From Tautonia marina (GTDB taxonomy: Bacteria > Planctomycetota > Planctomycetia > Isosphaerales > Isosphaeraceae), in assembly GCF_009177065.1 (NCBI RefSeq), contig NZ_WEZF01000011.1, forward strand, positions 181,555 through 245,554: 64,000 nt of DNA. Reading direction: 5' to 3'. Position numbers and translations under genes: made by a program. This document shows, piece after piece, positions 9,273 through 17,234 of this stretch. The notes beneath the pieces are model-generated. The model had not been told where the DNA came from. It saw nothing but the letters and a program-made list of their open reading frames with translations, and made no database searches. How positions within the stretch are numbered: the stretch's first letter is position 1; each line of letters begins with the position of its first letter.

Positions 9273-9698
9273 ATGGCCCAGGCCCAAACCGGCAACACGG
9301 TCCGCATTCACTACACCGGCCGGCTGGCCGATGGCACCGTCTTTGACTCCTCGGACGGCCGGCAACCGCTCGAATTCACGATCGGCGAAAGCCAGGTGAT
9401 TCCCGGTTTTGAGGAGGCCGTCACCGGCATGGAACCGGGGCAGGAAACCACGGTGACGATTCCTTCGGATCGAGCCTACGGCGCTCATCGCGAGGAACTG
9501 GTCTTCGATGTTCCTCGGGCCCAGTTCCCCGACGACCTCGACCCCCAGATTGGCCAGCAGTTGCAGATGACCAACGGCAGTCAGACGGCCGTCGTCACCG
9601 TGTCGAGCCTCTCGGACGGATCGGTCACGCTCGACGCCAACCACCCGCTCGCGGGCAAGGATCTGACGTTCGACATCGCTCTGGTCGAGATCCGCTGA
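9273..9698 (+). CDS. FKBP-type peptidyl-prolyl isomerase (SlyD-like)
   Basis: A 141-residue cytoplasmic foldase that should catalyse proline cis-trans isomerisation. The FKBP core is evident: [18 protein letters not shown], then [14 protein letters not shown], and the inserted-flap arrangement [19 protein letters not shown] that marks the SlyD subgroup. The C-terminus ends in [12 protein letters not shown], the final FKBP strand. The metal-binding His-rich tail of E. coli SlyD is absent. The ATG at 9273 follows GGGAGC; a frame extension to 9207 has no family residues. No operon partner is apparent. Confidence 0.93.
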   Translation: MAQAQTGNTVRIHYTGRLADGTVFDSSDGRQPLEFTIGESQVIPGFEEAVTGMEPGQETTVTIPSDRAYGAHREELVFDVPRAQFPDDLDPQIGQQLQMTNGSQTAVVTVSSLSDGSVTLDANHPLAGKDLTFDIALVEIR

Positions 9699-9949
9699 GC
9701 CTTGCCACGGGAAAAGCACGACGAATTCCCGAGAAGAACACCAAGGGTGAAGGACATGGTTCCTTCCCCTTTCTTCTTGATTCTTTTTTCGAGTCGGTGG
9801 CTCGAAGTCTGCTTGTCGATCCAGCCGGATCTGGTTTATAAGGTCTTCCCTTTGATGGATTTGACTGGTGTGAAGGCCCGTCTCGCGTAAAGATGTCCGA
9901 AAGGCAAAGGTCAGGGAATGACCTCGAAGCCTTGCCAGGGAGGGTCGTC

Positions 9950-11992
9950 ATGGCGATTCGAGGTGAGAAGGTTCGTGTTGCGGAGACATCGCAACCGATG
10001 AAATCGCTCAGAGGCCATCACGCTGCGGCAAGGCCCCATCCTGACGAGGCGCCTGTCACCCCGAGGCGAACCTTCGTCCCCCGTCAGCACGCGAGGGTCT
10101 TCGCGGCAACGCTCGCCCTGATTGTCGGGCTCGCGGCGATTCACCTCTCGCCCACGCTTTTCACCGGGTATCTGTCCGACGACGGAATCACGTCGCTCGT
10201 CCCAGGGATGCTGACCTACACCGGCGAGAGCCTGACCACCCGCGTGGTGAATTCCATGCGGAACGTCATGCTCAGCGGGCGATTTTATCCGCTTCACTGG
10301 ATTCCTTTCAATGGCATCTTTGCCGCAATCCCTGATGTCTTTTTCTATAAATGTTATATTTTATTGATGATTCTCGGGAACATTGCCCTGTTCGCCACCT
10401 TTGTCCGATCGTTGACCGGCGATCGGGGCCTGGCCTGCCTGGCCTGCCTGGGGACGATTTGCGCCATGCAGGTTCGTCCGTTCCATGATCCCATCCTCTC
10501 GTTCTTCGGCCTCTTGCAGATCGTCGTTGCACTCCTGCTGATTTCGCTGATCGCGCTGGATGCCGCGCTGACCGGCCGGGGCCGTGGTTGGCTCATCCTC
10601 GGCGTGGTTGCCTATTTCGTGGCCATGCTCACCTACGAGGTGACGTATCCGCTGTTTGTCCTCCACCTGTTGTTGATTGTGTATCGTCGTCCGGGCTGGC
10701 GGGCGCGTCTCCAGGATGCCATGCCGTTTTTCCAGGTCGTCGGCCTGTGCGTGTTTCTCTCAATCTTGCTGCGCTGGCTTCATCCGAACGCCAAACCTGA
10801 ACCTGGCGGAAATCTTCCCGGATATGTCCATGACATGAATCTTGACGCAGCCGAGATCCTGACGACGCTGGGCCGGCAGGCGGTCTCGGCGTTGCCTCTC
10901 TCATCCTTCATCGAGGACTCGGCAGGACTGTTCGGGGACGTCCAGGGACCGGCTGCATTCGTGAGATGGGTCGGGCAAACCGAGGTGATGGGCCTCGGGG
11001 TGCTTGCCATGCTCGCGTGTTCCCTGAGCCTTCGGCAGCTTCACGACGGGAAGGAAGCCCCCTCACGACGGGCATATGGGTTTTTCCTGCTGTTCGGCCT
11101 GGTGCTCGCCGTCTTGCCAGGGTTAACGACCTCGGTCTGTATGAGATACCAGGAGCTTGTGACCCCGGGCACGGGCTATGTTCCTGTTTACATTCAGTAT
11201 TTCGGGGTTGGTTTGGTGCTGGCCTCGGGAATCGGATACGCCGTCACGCGGTGGAGTGCGTCCGGCAGTCGGGCACGCAGGGTGGCGAGGGTTGTCACGG
11301 CGACGAGCCTTGCGGGGTTGATCGGCGTGTCGTACCGGGCGAATGCGGACACGTGTGTGGCGCTGGTCTCACCCCCTGGGTCGCGGCATTTCAATGAAAC
11401 CGCGTTCCGGATGGAGGGGGGCTGGCATCATGCGCGTGTCAATCTGGAAACCGCGTTGCGGGCCGGGGTGCTGGATGAGGTTCCGGAATATTCACAGCTT
11501 GTTTTGACGAATGAGTATGCTCCCTGGCATTCGACGGTCTTCAGCCTGTTCTTCTACGCGATGAACGCGGAGAAGATTCTCGCCGTCATGCCACCCTCGT
11601 TTTTGAGCGGGGCCTCGATGACGACCGAGACTCACCGCGCGATGCTCGGCCAGCATCCCATGAATGCGGAATCACGCTACCGGATCACCGATGCCAGCTT
11701 CGGCCCCAGGACGGGCTTTGTTCTGGTCTGGCCCGAGGAGGAGGACGGGGCGGAGGGACGGGGGACCGGGGCCCGGCTGTTTGTTCGATTCCCAGAGGCC
11801 GACCGTGAGGGGGCGGAGAAGCACTTCCGGCTGGTCGGCTCGTTCAAGGACCCGGAACGAGCGGGAACGTTTTCCCAGCGTCTCCACGAATTCCCCCTGC
11901 TGGAAACCGGGACCGGCTGGAGCATGTATCGTTTCGGCAACGAGCTTTCACACATTCGTCCCGAGACGCTCACGCTGACGTTCGATCGGTGA
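9950..11992 (+). CDS. Polytopic membrane protein, possible GT-C-type glycosyltransferase
   Basis: A 680-residue integral membrane protein. After a basic cytoplasmic N-terminus the first membrane helix (FAATLALIVGLAAIHLS) is followed by an acidic loop GYLSDDGITSL; about ten more hydrophobic helices follow, then a soluble C-terminal domain of roughly 200 residues. One early helix, an acidic Asp-Asp loop and a C-terminal soluble domain is the plan of GT-C lipid-linked-sugar glycosyltransferases, but I see no family signature, so this is inference. The start at 9950 is chosen for its Shine-Dalgarno sequence (GGGAGGGTCGTC); an ATG at 9893 lacks one. The local sequence near 10330-10370 is unusually A/T-rich for the region. 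It ends 21 bases before the converging YkgJ-type gene. Confidence 0.7.
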   Translation: MAIRGEKVRVAETSQPMKSLRGHHAAARPHPDEAPVTPRRTFVPRQHARVFAATLALIVGLAAIHLSPTLFTGYLSDDGITSLVPGMLTYTGESLTTRVVNSMRNVMLSGRFYPLHWIPFNGIFAAIPDVFFYKCYILLMILGNIALFATFVRSLTGDRGLACLACLGTICAMQVRPFHDPILSFFGLLQIVVALLLISLIALDAALTGRGRGWLILGVVAYFVAMLTYEVTYPLFVLHLLLIVYRRPGWRARLQDAMPFFQVVGLCVFLSILLRWLHPNAKPEPGGNLPGYVHDMNLDAAEILTTLGRQAVSALPLSSFIEDSAGLFGDVQGPAAFVRWVGQTEVMGLGVLAMLACSLSLRQLHDGKEAPSRRAYGFFLLFGLVLAVLPGLTTSVCMRYQELVTPGTGYVPVYIQYFGVGLVLASGIGYAVTRWSASGSRARRVARVVTATSLAGLIGVSYRANADTCVALVSPPGSRHFNETAFRMEGGWHHARVNLETALRAGVLDEVPEYSQLVLTNEYAPWHSTVFSLFFYAMNAEKILAVMPPSFLSGASMTTETHRAMLGQHPMNAESRYRITDASFGPRTGFVLVWPEEEDGAEGRGTGARLFVRFPEADREGAEKHFRLVGSFKDPERAGTFSQRLHEFPLLETGTGWSMYRFGNELSHIRPETLTLTFDR

Positions 11993-12013
11993 GAGAGGGC
12001 CTGGTCTGGCTGG

Positions 12014-12556
12014 TCAGGGGGTGCCAGACTGCCGGGTGAATAGGTCGCGGAGCCGGACGCGGACGCGGGCCGAGACCTCGCCGTGGGCCTGGTGCTGGAG
12101 CTGCGCAAGCTGCTCCTCGACCGGGCCGAGGGTCCAGCAGGCTTCGGAAGGAAGCTCCTCGATGGGTGGTCCGGTCACGTCGTTCAGGGGGCAGATGTCG
12201 CGCAGCTCGATGAGGGAGTCGCCTTCGTCGGCCTCGTCGAGCCAGCGGAGGGGATAGCCCTGCGTTCGGCAGACGTAGGGGCGATGTTCGTAAATGCGGC
12301 ACGCCCCCTGATCGTCGAGGAAGGCGCAGGAGCCCTCGGGGTGGGGGGCGCCGGTTGCGAGCAACGGGGCATGGTGACGGCGGATGAGGTCGGCCTCGAC
12401 CGGGAAGACGGTGAGATCATCGACGCAGCACGAGGCACAGCCGCGGCGGCACTGGAGGCGGTCGCGGTGCAGGTCGTCGAGCGGGCGTGTCGCGCGATCG
12501 ACCGCCTGGTGCAGGGTGGTGATCGGGTCGGGGTCGTCGTTGATCGGGTTGGACAC
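12014..12556 (-). CDS. YkgJ family cysteine-cluster protein
   Basis: A 180-residue cytoplasmic protein of the YkgJ/CxxCxxCC group, thought to bind zinc or an Fe-S cluster. The cysteines fit: C36, C40, C43 and C44 in LQCRRGCASCC, then C77 in GSCAF, C86 in GACRIY, C96 in YVCRTQGYPLRW, and one more in DICPLN. The last part (RPYVCR) is the most typical stretch of the family. Function is not established for these proteins; flagellar and electron-transfer roles have been proposed elsewhere. It lies 39 bases downstream of the M50 protease gene on the same strand, so the two may be co-transcribed with the nagA-type gene upstream. Confidence 0.85.
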   Translation of the reverse strand: MSNPINDDPDPITTLHQAVDRATRPLDDLHRDRLQCRRGCASCCVDDLTVFPVEADLIRRHHAPLLATGAPHPEGSCAFLDDQGACRIYEHRPYVCRTQGYPLRWLDEADEGDSLIELRDICPLNDVTGPPIEELPSEACWTLGPVEEQLAQLQHQAHGEVSARVRVRLRDLFTRQSGTP

Positions 12557-12595
12557 GCAGGCGGGCTCCAGGGGCTTCCCTCAATGAGGCGTCAA

Positions 12596-13300
12596 TTAAC
12601 CCTCGCGCTCGGCCATGATCATGCGGTGATGATGAGAGAGCAGGACGTAATTCGTGAACGCGAGGTAGCCGAGCAAGAGGGTGAGGATCAGATTTTGCGC
12701 CCAGATGCCCGCAAGGGCCGCGCCGGTGCCGGCGGCCAGGAACGAGACGATGTGCGACCGACGCGCCCCGTGGCGAGGGCTGACGCGATCGAACATCGTC
12801 ATCATGAGCTGCCCACCGTCGAGCGGCCAGATCGGGATCAGGTTGAAGACACTGTAAAGGATGTTCAAGATCAAGAGCATGGAAAACGCCAGCTCGACCT
12901 CGGGGCTGAGGGCGACATTGGAGGTGTTGAGAATCGCCCAGAGAACAACTGTTGCGATGGCGAGCAGGAACCCGGCGACCGGCCCCATCAGGGTAACCAG
13001 CAACCGGGCACCGAACCCGCGTTGCTCACGATCGGACGCACAGACACCGCCGAAGCCGTGCAAGACGATCCAGGGTTGCTCACCGCCGAACTTTGCGGTG
13101 AGGCCGTGACCGAGTTCGTGAACCAGGACCGAAAGGAACACGCAGGCGGCGATGATGAGGGTGTTTTCCGGAGCGGTTTCCCCACCGAATCGCATGCCGA
13201 TGATGGCCGCGAGCAGCCAGAAGAACGGCGTGACCCGGATCGGGATACCAAACAGTTGAAAGTTCAGATCGAGGCGGGTCGGGTTCGGAATGCCGAACAT
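12596..13300 (-). CDS. Site-2 protease family protein (M50 metalloprotease)
   Basis: A 234-residue membrane-embedded zinc protease. The zinc site HELGH is at residues 61-65 within a hydrophobic helix (ACVFLSVLVHELGHGL), and the third ligand lies in WPLDGGQ near residue 162, as in peptidase M50 rhomboid-independent site-2 proteases. Five or six membrane helices are visible and there is no PDZ or CBS domain, so this is the small SREBP-type architecture. Such enzymes cut membrane-anchored anti-sigma factors or signal remnants; no target is encoded beside it. It sits between the YkgJ-type and deacetylase genes on the same strand with gaps of about 39 bases. Confidence 0.9.
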   Translation of the reverse strand: MFGIPNPTRLDLNFQLFGIPIRVTPFFWLLAAIIGMRFGGETAPENTLIIAACVFLSVLVHELGHGLTAKFGGEQPWIVLHGFGGVCASDREQRGFGARLLVTLMGPVAGFLLAIATVVLWAILNTSNVALSPEVELAFSMLLILNILYSVFNLIPIWPLDGGQLMMTMFDRVSPRHGARRSHIVSFLAAGTGAALAGIWAQNLILTLLLGYLAFTNYVLLSHHHRMIMAEREG

Positions 13301-13339
13301 GGAAGCGTTTCCTTTGTCGCCAGGGAGGGGCCGATCCCA

Positions 13340-14524
13340 TCAGCCCCGGGCGTTGCGGTCGTCGGTCGGGCAGGTTTCGGGAGAGGCAGGGGTGGACTGG
13401 CCGGCCACCATCGTTTCCATCAACCGGAAGCGACCGCCGGGCAGAGTGAAGCGGATGAGGTCGGCCGGAGCCCCGGGGGCGATGACCGGCTCGGGCTGGC
13501 CGATCAACCGGGCCGGTCTGGTGGAGGCGCAGGCGATCGCCTCGCTCGCCGAGAGGCCGGCGGCCTGCATCAATCGGTCGATGCCGATGGGTAAGGGGCG
13601 GTTCGCTCCGGCCAGGTACGGCGTGCCGGCCACGACGACCCGGCCCGACGCCTCGACGGCCCATCGGCCGTAGGTTCCCGGCGGCAAGCCGGCCAGGGGG
13701 CTGGCGTCGCTAACCAGGACGACCCGCTCGGGAGTCTTGGCGCGGACGAGAACGCGGATCACGTCGTCGTCGAGGTGGTGGCCGTCGGCAATGAGCGAGG
13801 CGCAAAGGCGGTCCTCGGCGGCCTGGGTCCAGATCGGGTTCGGATGCCTCGGAAGCAGGGCGACAATGCCGTTGCCGAGGTGGGTGCTGAGGCGAGCCCC
13901 GGCATCGGCGGCGCGGCGGATCGTCTCGGGATCGGCGGCCGAGTGGCCAAGGGCAACCGTGACGCCCGAATCGGCCACGCGCTTGATCAGGTCAAGCGCT
14001 CCCGGCCGTTCCGGGGCGAGGGTGAGGATGGTGACCCGGCCACCGCTGGCCGCTTGAAGCTGCTGGAACAGGGTCCAGTCGGGGTCTCGGATGGCCTCGA
14101 TCGGGTGGGCGCCGCGGTAGCCGTCGTCGGGAGAGAGGAAGGGGCCTTCCAGGTGGATACCGGCGACGCGGTGGGCGACCTGGGGATCGGCCTCGCAGGC
14201 GGCGGCGATGGTGGCGACGCCGTGCCGCATGTCGTCGATCGGGGCGGTGATGAGGGTCGGGCAGATGCGCGCCGAGCCGTCGGCATCCTGCGCGAGGACG
14301 ATGTCGCGGACCTGCTCGACGGTCAGGGTCGGGTCGGAGAACGAGACGCCGAGGCGGCCGTTGGTCTGGATGTCCCAGAGGGCCGGGGCGATCCAGGAGT
14401 CGTCGGGGGTGATCGCCTCGGGGCCGTCGGCGGGTTCGACCGAGGCGATCTTCGGGCCGTCGAAGCTGACGCGAGTCCAGCGACCATCGGTCACATGGCG
14501 GGCAACGATTGCAGACACGGTCAT
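13340..14524 (-). CDS. nagA: N-acetylglucosamine-6-phosphate deacetylase-like amidohydrolase
   Basis: A 394-residue TIM-barrel amidohydrolase that should remove the acetyl group from GlcNAc-6-phosphate in amino-sugar use. The N-terminal metal motif reads DIQTNG in place of His-x-His; that Gln/Asn form is the one found in the single-metal E. coli NagA. The other ligands are visible: Glu in HLEGPFLSP, His in ALGHSAA and His in STHLGNGI; the catalytic Asp is in LVSDASPLAG. The ATG at 14524 shares its A with the stop codon of the upstream secreted-protein gene (TGATG), so translation is probably coupled. The frame remains open far upstream but that part is the shadow of the neighbour. The substrate call is by family; no nagB is visible. 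Confidence 0.82.
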   Translation of the reverse strand: MTVSAIVARHVTDGRWTRVSFDGPKIASVEPADGPEAITPDDSWIAPALWDIQTNGRLGVSFSDPTLTVEQVRDIVLAQDADGSARICPTLITAPIDDMRHGVATIAAACEADPQVAHRVAGIHLEGPFLSPDDGYRGAHPIEAIRDPDWTLFQQLQAASGGRVTILTLAPERPGALDLIKRVADSGVTVALGHSAADPETIRRAADAGARLSTHLGNGIVALLPRHPNPIWTQAAEDRLCASLIADGHHLDDDVIRVLVRAKTPERVVLVSDASPLAGLPPGTYGRWAVEASGRVVVAGTPYLAGANRPLPIGIDRLMQAAGLSASEAIACASTRPARLIGQPEPVIAPGAPADLIRFTLPGGRFRLMETMVAGQSTPASPETCPTDDRNARG

Positions 14525-15216
14525 CACTTCCCGTCTTGGATCAAGACAACGTTGTCGACGCGGCAGACGACATCCTGGAAGTCGTCGTTGGTCGAATATT
14601 CCCAGCCGATCAGGTAGCTGTTCGGGACGGTTTCGCCGGTTTCGGGATCGACGTAGGGGTAGATCATGGCCTTGTACGGTTGCTCGGCCAGGCGCTGATT
14701 GATGGCGCGGACCTCGGCGGGCTGGGTGAAGACGCCGCCGTCGTCGAGGCCGTCGTTGGAGACCCAGAAGCCGAAGACGCGGTCGCCGGGGTCGATCTCG
14801 ACGGTCGAGCCGTCGAGCAAGGGAGGGGGGATGTTCTGCCAGCGTTCCACGTCGGGGCCTTCGTGCTTGAATTCGTAGGACCACAGCTCCCGCTTCGTCG
14901 GCTGGCCAGGCTCGGCGCCGGGAACGTAAATGCCCCCGCGGTTGACGGTCACCATGCCGAGGGCGAGGATCGGCGTGTAGGCAATCGGGCCGTCGCCGGC
15001 CTTGCGGAAGAGCCCAGGGGTGGCTTCGGCAGTGGTTTCCAGGGGGTTGAGCAGGTCGTCGAACATGTCGAGCCCGTAGATCCCCTTGAGAACCGCGACC
15101 CAGTCCGGCTCATTCGGGCCGGGGGTGATCCTCGGTTGGTTCGGCGTCTGGGCGGCGGCCGAGCTGGTCAGGGCGATCAGGACGAGGAGGGGGCGGAGGG
15201 GTCGAAGTCGGGGCAT
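14524..15216 (-). CDS. Secreted protein of unknown function coupled to nagA
   Basis: A 230-residue protein with a signal peptide (RPLRPLLVLIALTSSAAAQ, cleavage after AAA). The mature part is Pro/Gly-rich with motifs such as YTPILALGMVTVNRGG and ends in FQDVVCRVDNVVLIQDGK. The region PPPLLDGSTVEIDPGDRVFGFWVSND reads like a beta-sandwich, and the C-terminal NSYLIGWEYSTNDDFQDVV resembles carbohydrate- or surface-binding modules seen in planctomycete exported proteins. I do not recognise a family. Its stop overlaps the start of the nagA-type gene, so a link to amino-sugar-containing polymers is possible but inferred. The start at 15216 places the signal peptide at the N-terminus; 15243 would add nine residues. 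Confidence 0.65.
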   Translation of the reverse strand: MPRLRPLRPLLVLIALTSSAAAQTPNQPRITPGPNEPDWVAVLKGIYGLDMFDDLLNPLETTAEATPGLFRKAGDGPIAYTPILALGMVTVNRGGIYVPGAEPGQPTKRELWSYEFKHEGPDVERWQNIPPPLLDGSTVEIDPGDRVFGFWVSNDGLDDGGVFTQPAEVRAINQRLAEQPYKAMIYPYVDPETGETVPNSYLIGWEYSTNDDFQDVVCRVDNVVLIQDGK

Positions 15217-15597
15217 CGCGGTCTCTCGTCTTCGAGGGGTCATTCAAAGCGGGTGGGGCGTGTTCGCGCCGAGAGACCACCATCGTAGCAGGTTGGGGCG
15301 ATGCCGGGAACGGGCGCGAAGGGCTCCGGGGGCGCCCAGGGATTCTGTCAGTGGGGAGAGGGATCTCGCGCAGAGTCGCAACGTCGCAGAGGGGAGGAGA
15401 GAGGAGAGAAGCGTCTTTGAGCGAGGAGCCTCCCCCGTCTTCATCACCAGCTAATGTGTTGGTGCCTCCAGGGGCTTCCGGGGTACGGAGGACCCTCAGG
15501 CACGAGGAGGGCCGTTCAGCCCTTCTTCTGATTGGGACGATCACCCCAACGGGGCCAGGGGCGATCGTCCCGAAGCAAAGGGGGAGAGGACGGAGGG
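15217..15597. other. Intergenic region with a stem-loop
   Basis: These 381 bases hold a stem-loop at 15534-15571 (GGGACGATC paired with GATCGTCCC, with an inner CCCCAACGGGG hairpin) about 27 bases after the stop of the LEPR-XLL gene on the minus strand. No U-run follows, so it is a weak terminator candidate. The purine-rich stretch at 15380-15410 has no clear meaning. Confidence 0.45.
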
Positions 15598-16950
15598 TCA
15601 ATCGCCCAGGAATGCTGCACGGGGCAGATTGCGGGCGGGCAGGTTCGGCAGGAGGGGAAGCCGCTCTGGCCGGGCGAACTCGGCTCGCGCGGCGAAGGTC
15701 GGCCGTTGGCGCTGCATGGCGAACAGGGTTGGTCGGGGGGTCTGGTTCAGCGCGGCGGGCCGTTGCCAGGCGGAAGCCAGGCGGGTCGGCCGCTCGACGT
15801 TGGTCATGGCGACCGGGTTGACGGGCATCGGCAAGGGTCGCATTCGTCGATGCGACTGGTGAATGTAGATCGTCAGGGGGTCGGAGACGGCGAACTCGTT
15901 GACGTCGAGCCGGATCGTTCCGGTGGTCGGGGCGATGATGGCCTCGCCGGTCTGGGTGAAGGTGCCGGTGGTGGGGAGGATCTGGCCGACGCCGTTGGAG
16001 AAGGTGCCGGTACGGCTGCTCTCGTCGGCCGTCCCGTTGGAAAGGGTGCCGGTGCGGCTGCTCTCGTCGGCCGTCCCGTTGGAAAGGGTGCCGGTGCGGC
16101 TGCTCTCGTCGGCCGTCCCGTTGGAGAGGGAGCCCGAGAGGTCGGGGGTCGTGACGGTGCCGGTCACTTCGGTCTCAAAGACGCTGAACTCGATCGGTCC
16201 ATCCGATTCGAACTCACCGGCACCGACGCCGACCACGTCGATGTCAATTTCGAGGGTTCCGAAGATCTCGTCGGTCAGTCCTTCGGCTTCGGCCACGGTG
16301 CCGTCGAGGTCGGACTCGAACCCTTCGATCGACACGTCCCCTTGCAGGTTGGAGATGGTGCCCGACTCGATCGAGAGGTTCCCCTGCAGGTTGGAGATGG
16401 TGCCGGGGTTGATGCTCAGGTCGCCTTGCAGGTTGGAGATGGTGCCGGGGTTGATGCTCAGGTCGCCTTGCAGGTTCTCAAGGGTCGTGCCGTTGATCGC
16501 AAGGTCGCCGGTCAGGCCCGTCAAGGTGGTGGCGTCGATCGTCTGGGTGCCATCGAGGAACCCGTTCGCCTGCTGTCGGACGATGATCGAGTTCATGTCG
16601 GCTCGGATCGTCGACGGCAGTTCGAAAGTGGCGCGGTAGCGGCCGAGGAAGTTGGTTGTGGCGGTCGTCAACGGTTGGCCGTTGTTCAGGACATTTCCCT
16701 GTGCATCGAGGCCGAACACCTCGACAATCGTGTCGAAGTTGGCCGCGGACGGCTGCGCGGTGCCGACGACCGTGATCGGTGTCGGTTGCGTGATGACCAC
16801 CCGACCATGACCGACCCGGACGAAGGGGGAATCGGCCACGACCTCGACGGTGGGCTTGGCGTTGATCAAGACACTCATCAAGGCCCGCGTTTCGAGCACC
16901 TCCGGCAAACTCGACTCAAAGCGGCGAGGCGTACGCGATCGGCGCGGCAT
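15598..16950 (-). CDS. Repeat-containing exported protein with LEPR-XLL type N-terminus
   Basis: A 450-residue protein. Its N-terminus (RRFESSLPEVLETRALMSV) matches the LEPR-XLL type segment that planctomycetes place before large secreted or surface proteins. An Ig-like beta domain follows (TVEVVADSPFVRV to YRATFELP). The centre has two families of 14-residue repeats: about four of the form NLQGDLSINPGTIS and three of LSNGTADESSRTGT. The C-terminus is Pro/Arg-rich. All this points to an extracellular structural protein. The start at 16950 puts the LEPR-like motif near the N-terminus; an in-frame start at 17037 adds a region without features. The repeats are reflected as exact 42-bp units in the DNA. 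No enzymatic domain is seen. Confidence 0.75.
   Translation of the reverse strand: MPRRSRTPRRFESSLPEVLETRALMSVLINAKPTVEVVADSPFVRVGHGRVVITQPTPITVVGTAQPSAANFDTIVEVFGLDAQGNVLNNGQPLTTATTNFLGRYRATFELPSTIRADMNSIIVRQQANGFLDGTQTIDATTLTGLTGDLAINGTTLENLQGDLSINPGTISNLQGDLSINPGTISNLQGNLSIESGTISNLQGDVSIEGFESDLDGTVAEAEGLTDEIFGTLEIDIDVVGVGAGEFESDGPIEFSVFETEVTGTVTTPDLSGSLSNGTADESSRTGTLSNGTADESSRTGTLSNGTADESSRTGTFSNGVGQILPTTGTFTQTGEAIIAPTTGTIRLDVNEFAVSDPLTIYIHQSHRRMRPLPMPVNPVAMTNVERPTRLASAWQRPAALNQTPRPTLFAMQRQRPTFAARAEFARPERLPLLPNLPARNLPRAAFLGD
16001..16126. repeat. Three 42-bp tandem repeats in coding sequence
   Basis: Units at 16001-16042, 16043-16084 and 16085-16126 differ by only a few bases and encode the 14-residue repeat LSNGTADESSRTGT on the minus strand. 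In-frame unit length means that copy changes would lengthen or shorten the protein without breaking it. Confidence 0.95.
16340..16507. repeat. Four 42-bp tandem repeats in coding sequence
   Basis: Units start at 16340, 16382, 16424 and 16466; the third is almost identical to the second over its first two thirds and the fourth has diverged. They encode the NLQGDLSINPGTIS-type repeats on the minus strand. Confidence 0.9.
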
Positions 16951-17179
16951 TGGGCAATCACTCCCTGACGTCAAAGCTGCACGCCAACCTCCTCTGGCGT
17001 TGGTCAAGCGGGGTCTTCCCAGCGAAGGACCTCGCATCCTGATCGATCAAAGCGTCTTATCGGCTCTCCTTCGAATGCGATCGATCGGAAAATGGACCCG
17101 CGCGTGGAATTCCGATCGACTGATCCGACAAACGTGGAGAATCGGTCGATCGGGCTGTGGGGGTGGGGCGAAGGCTGCG

Positions 17180-17218
17180 GCAGACCAGGACCAAATCCGA
17201 GCTTCGGCCCTGGTCTGC
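17180..17218 (-). terminator. Stem-loop downstream of the PilT-type gene
   Basis: GCAGACCAGG (17180-17189) pairs perfectly with CCTGGTCTGC (17209-17218) around a 19-base loop, 17 bases past the stop of the PilT-type gene. No U-run follows, so termination is only possible. Confidence 0.4.
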
Positions 17219-17234
17219 GAAAGGTGCCGAGCCG

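Noticed and set aside
9702..9890. 62-codon frame after the FKBP gene
   Set aside because: No ribosome-binding site and no resemblance to a protein family; treated as intergenic.
12083..13594. Open frame of about 500 codons on the plus strand
   Set aside because: It is antisense to the YkgJ-type and M50 genes, whose motifs are intact.
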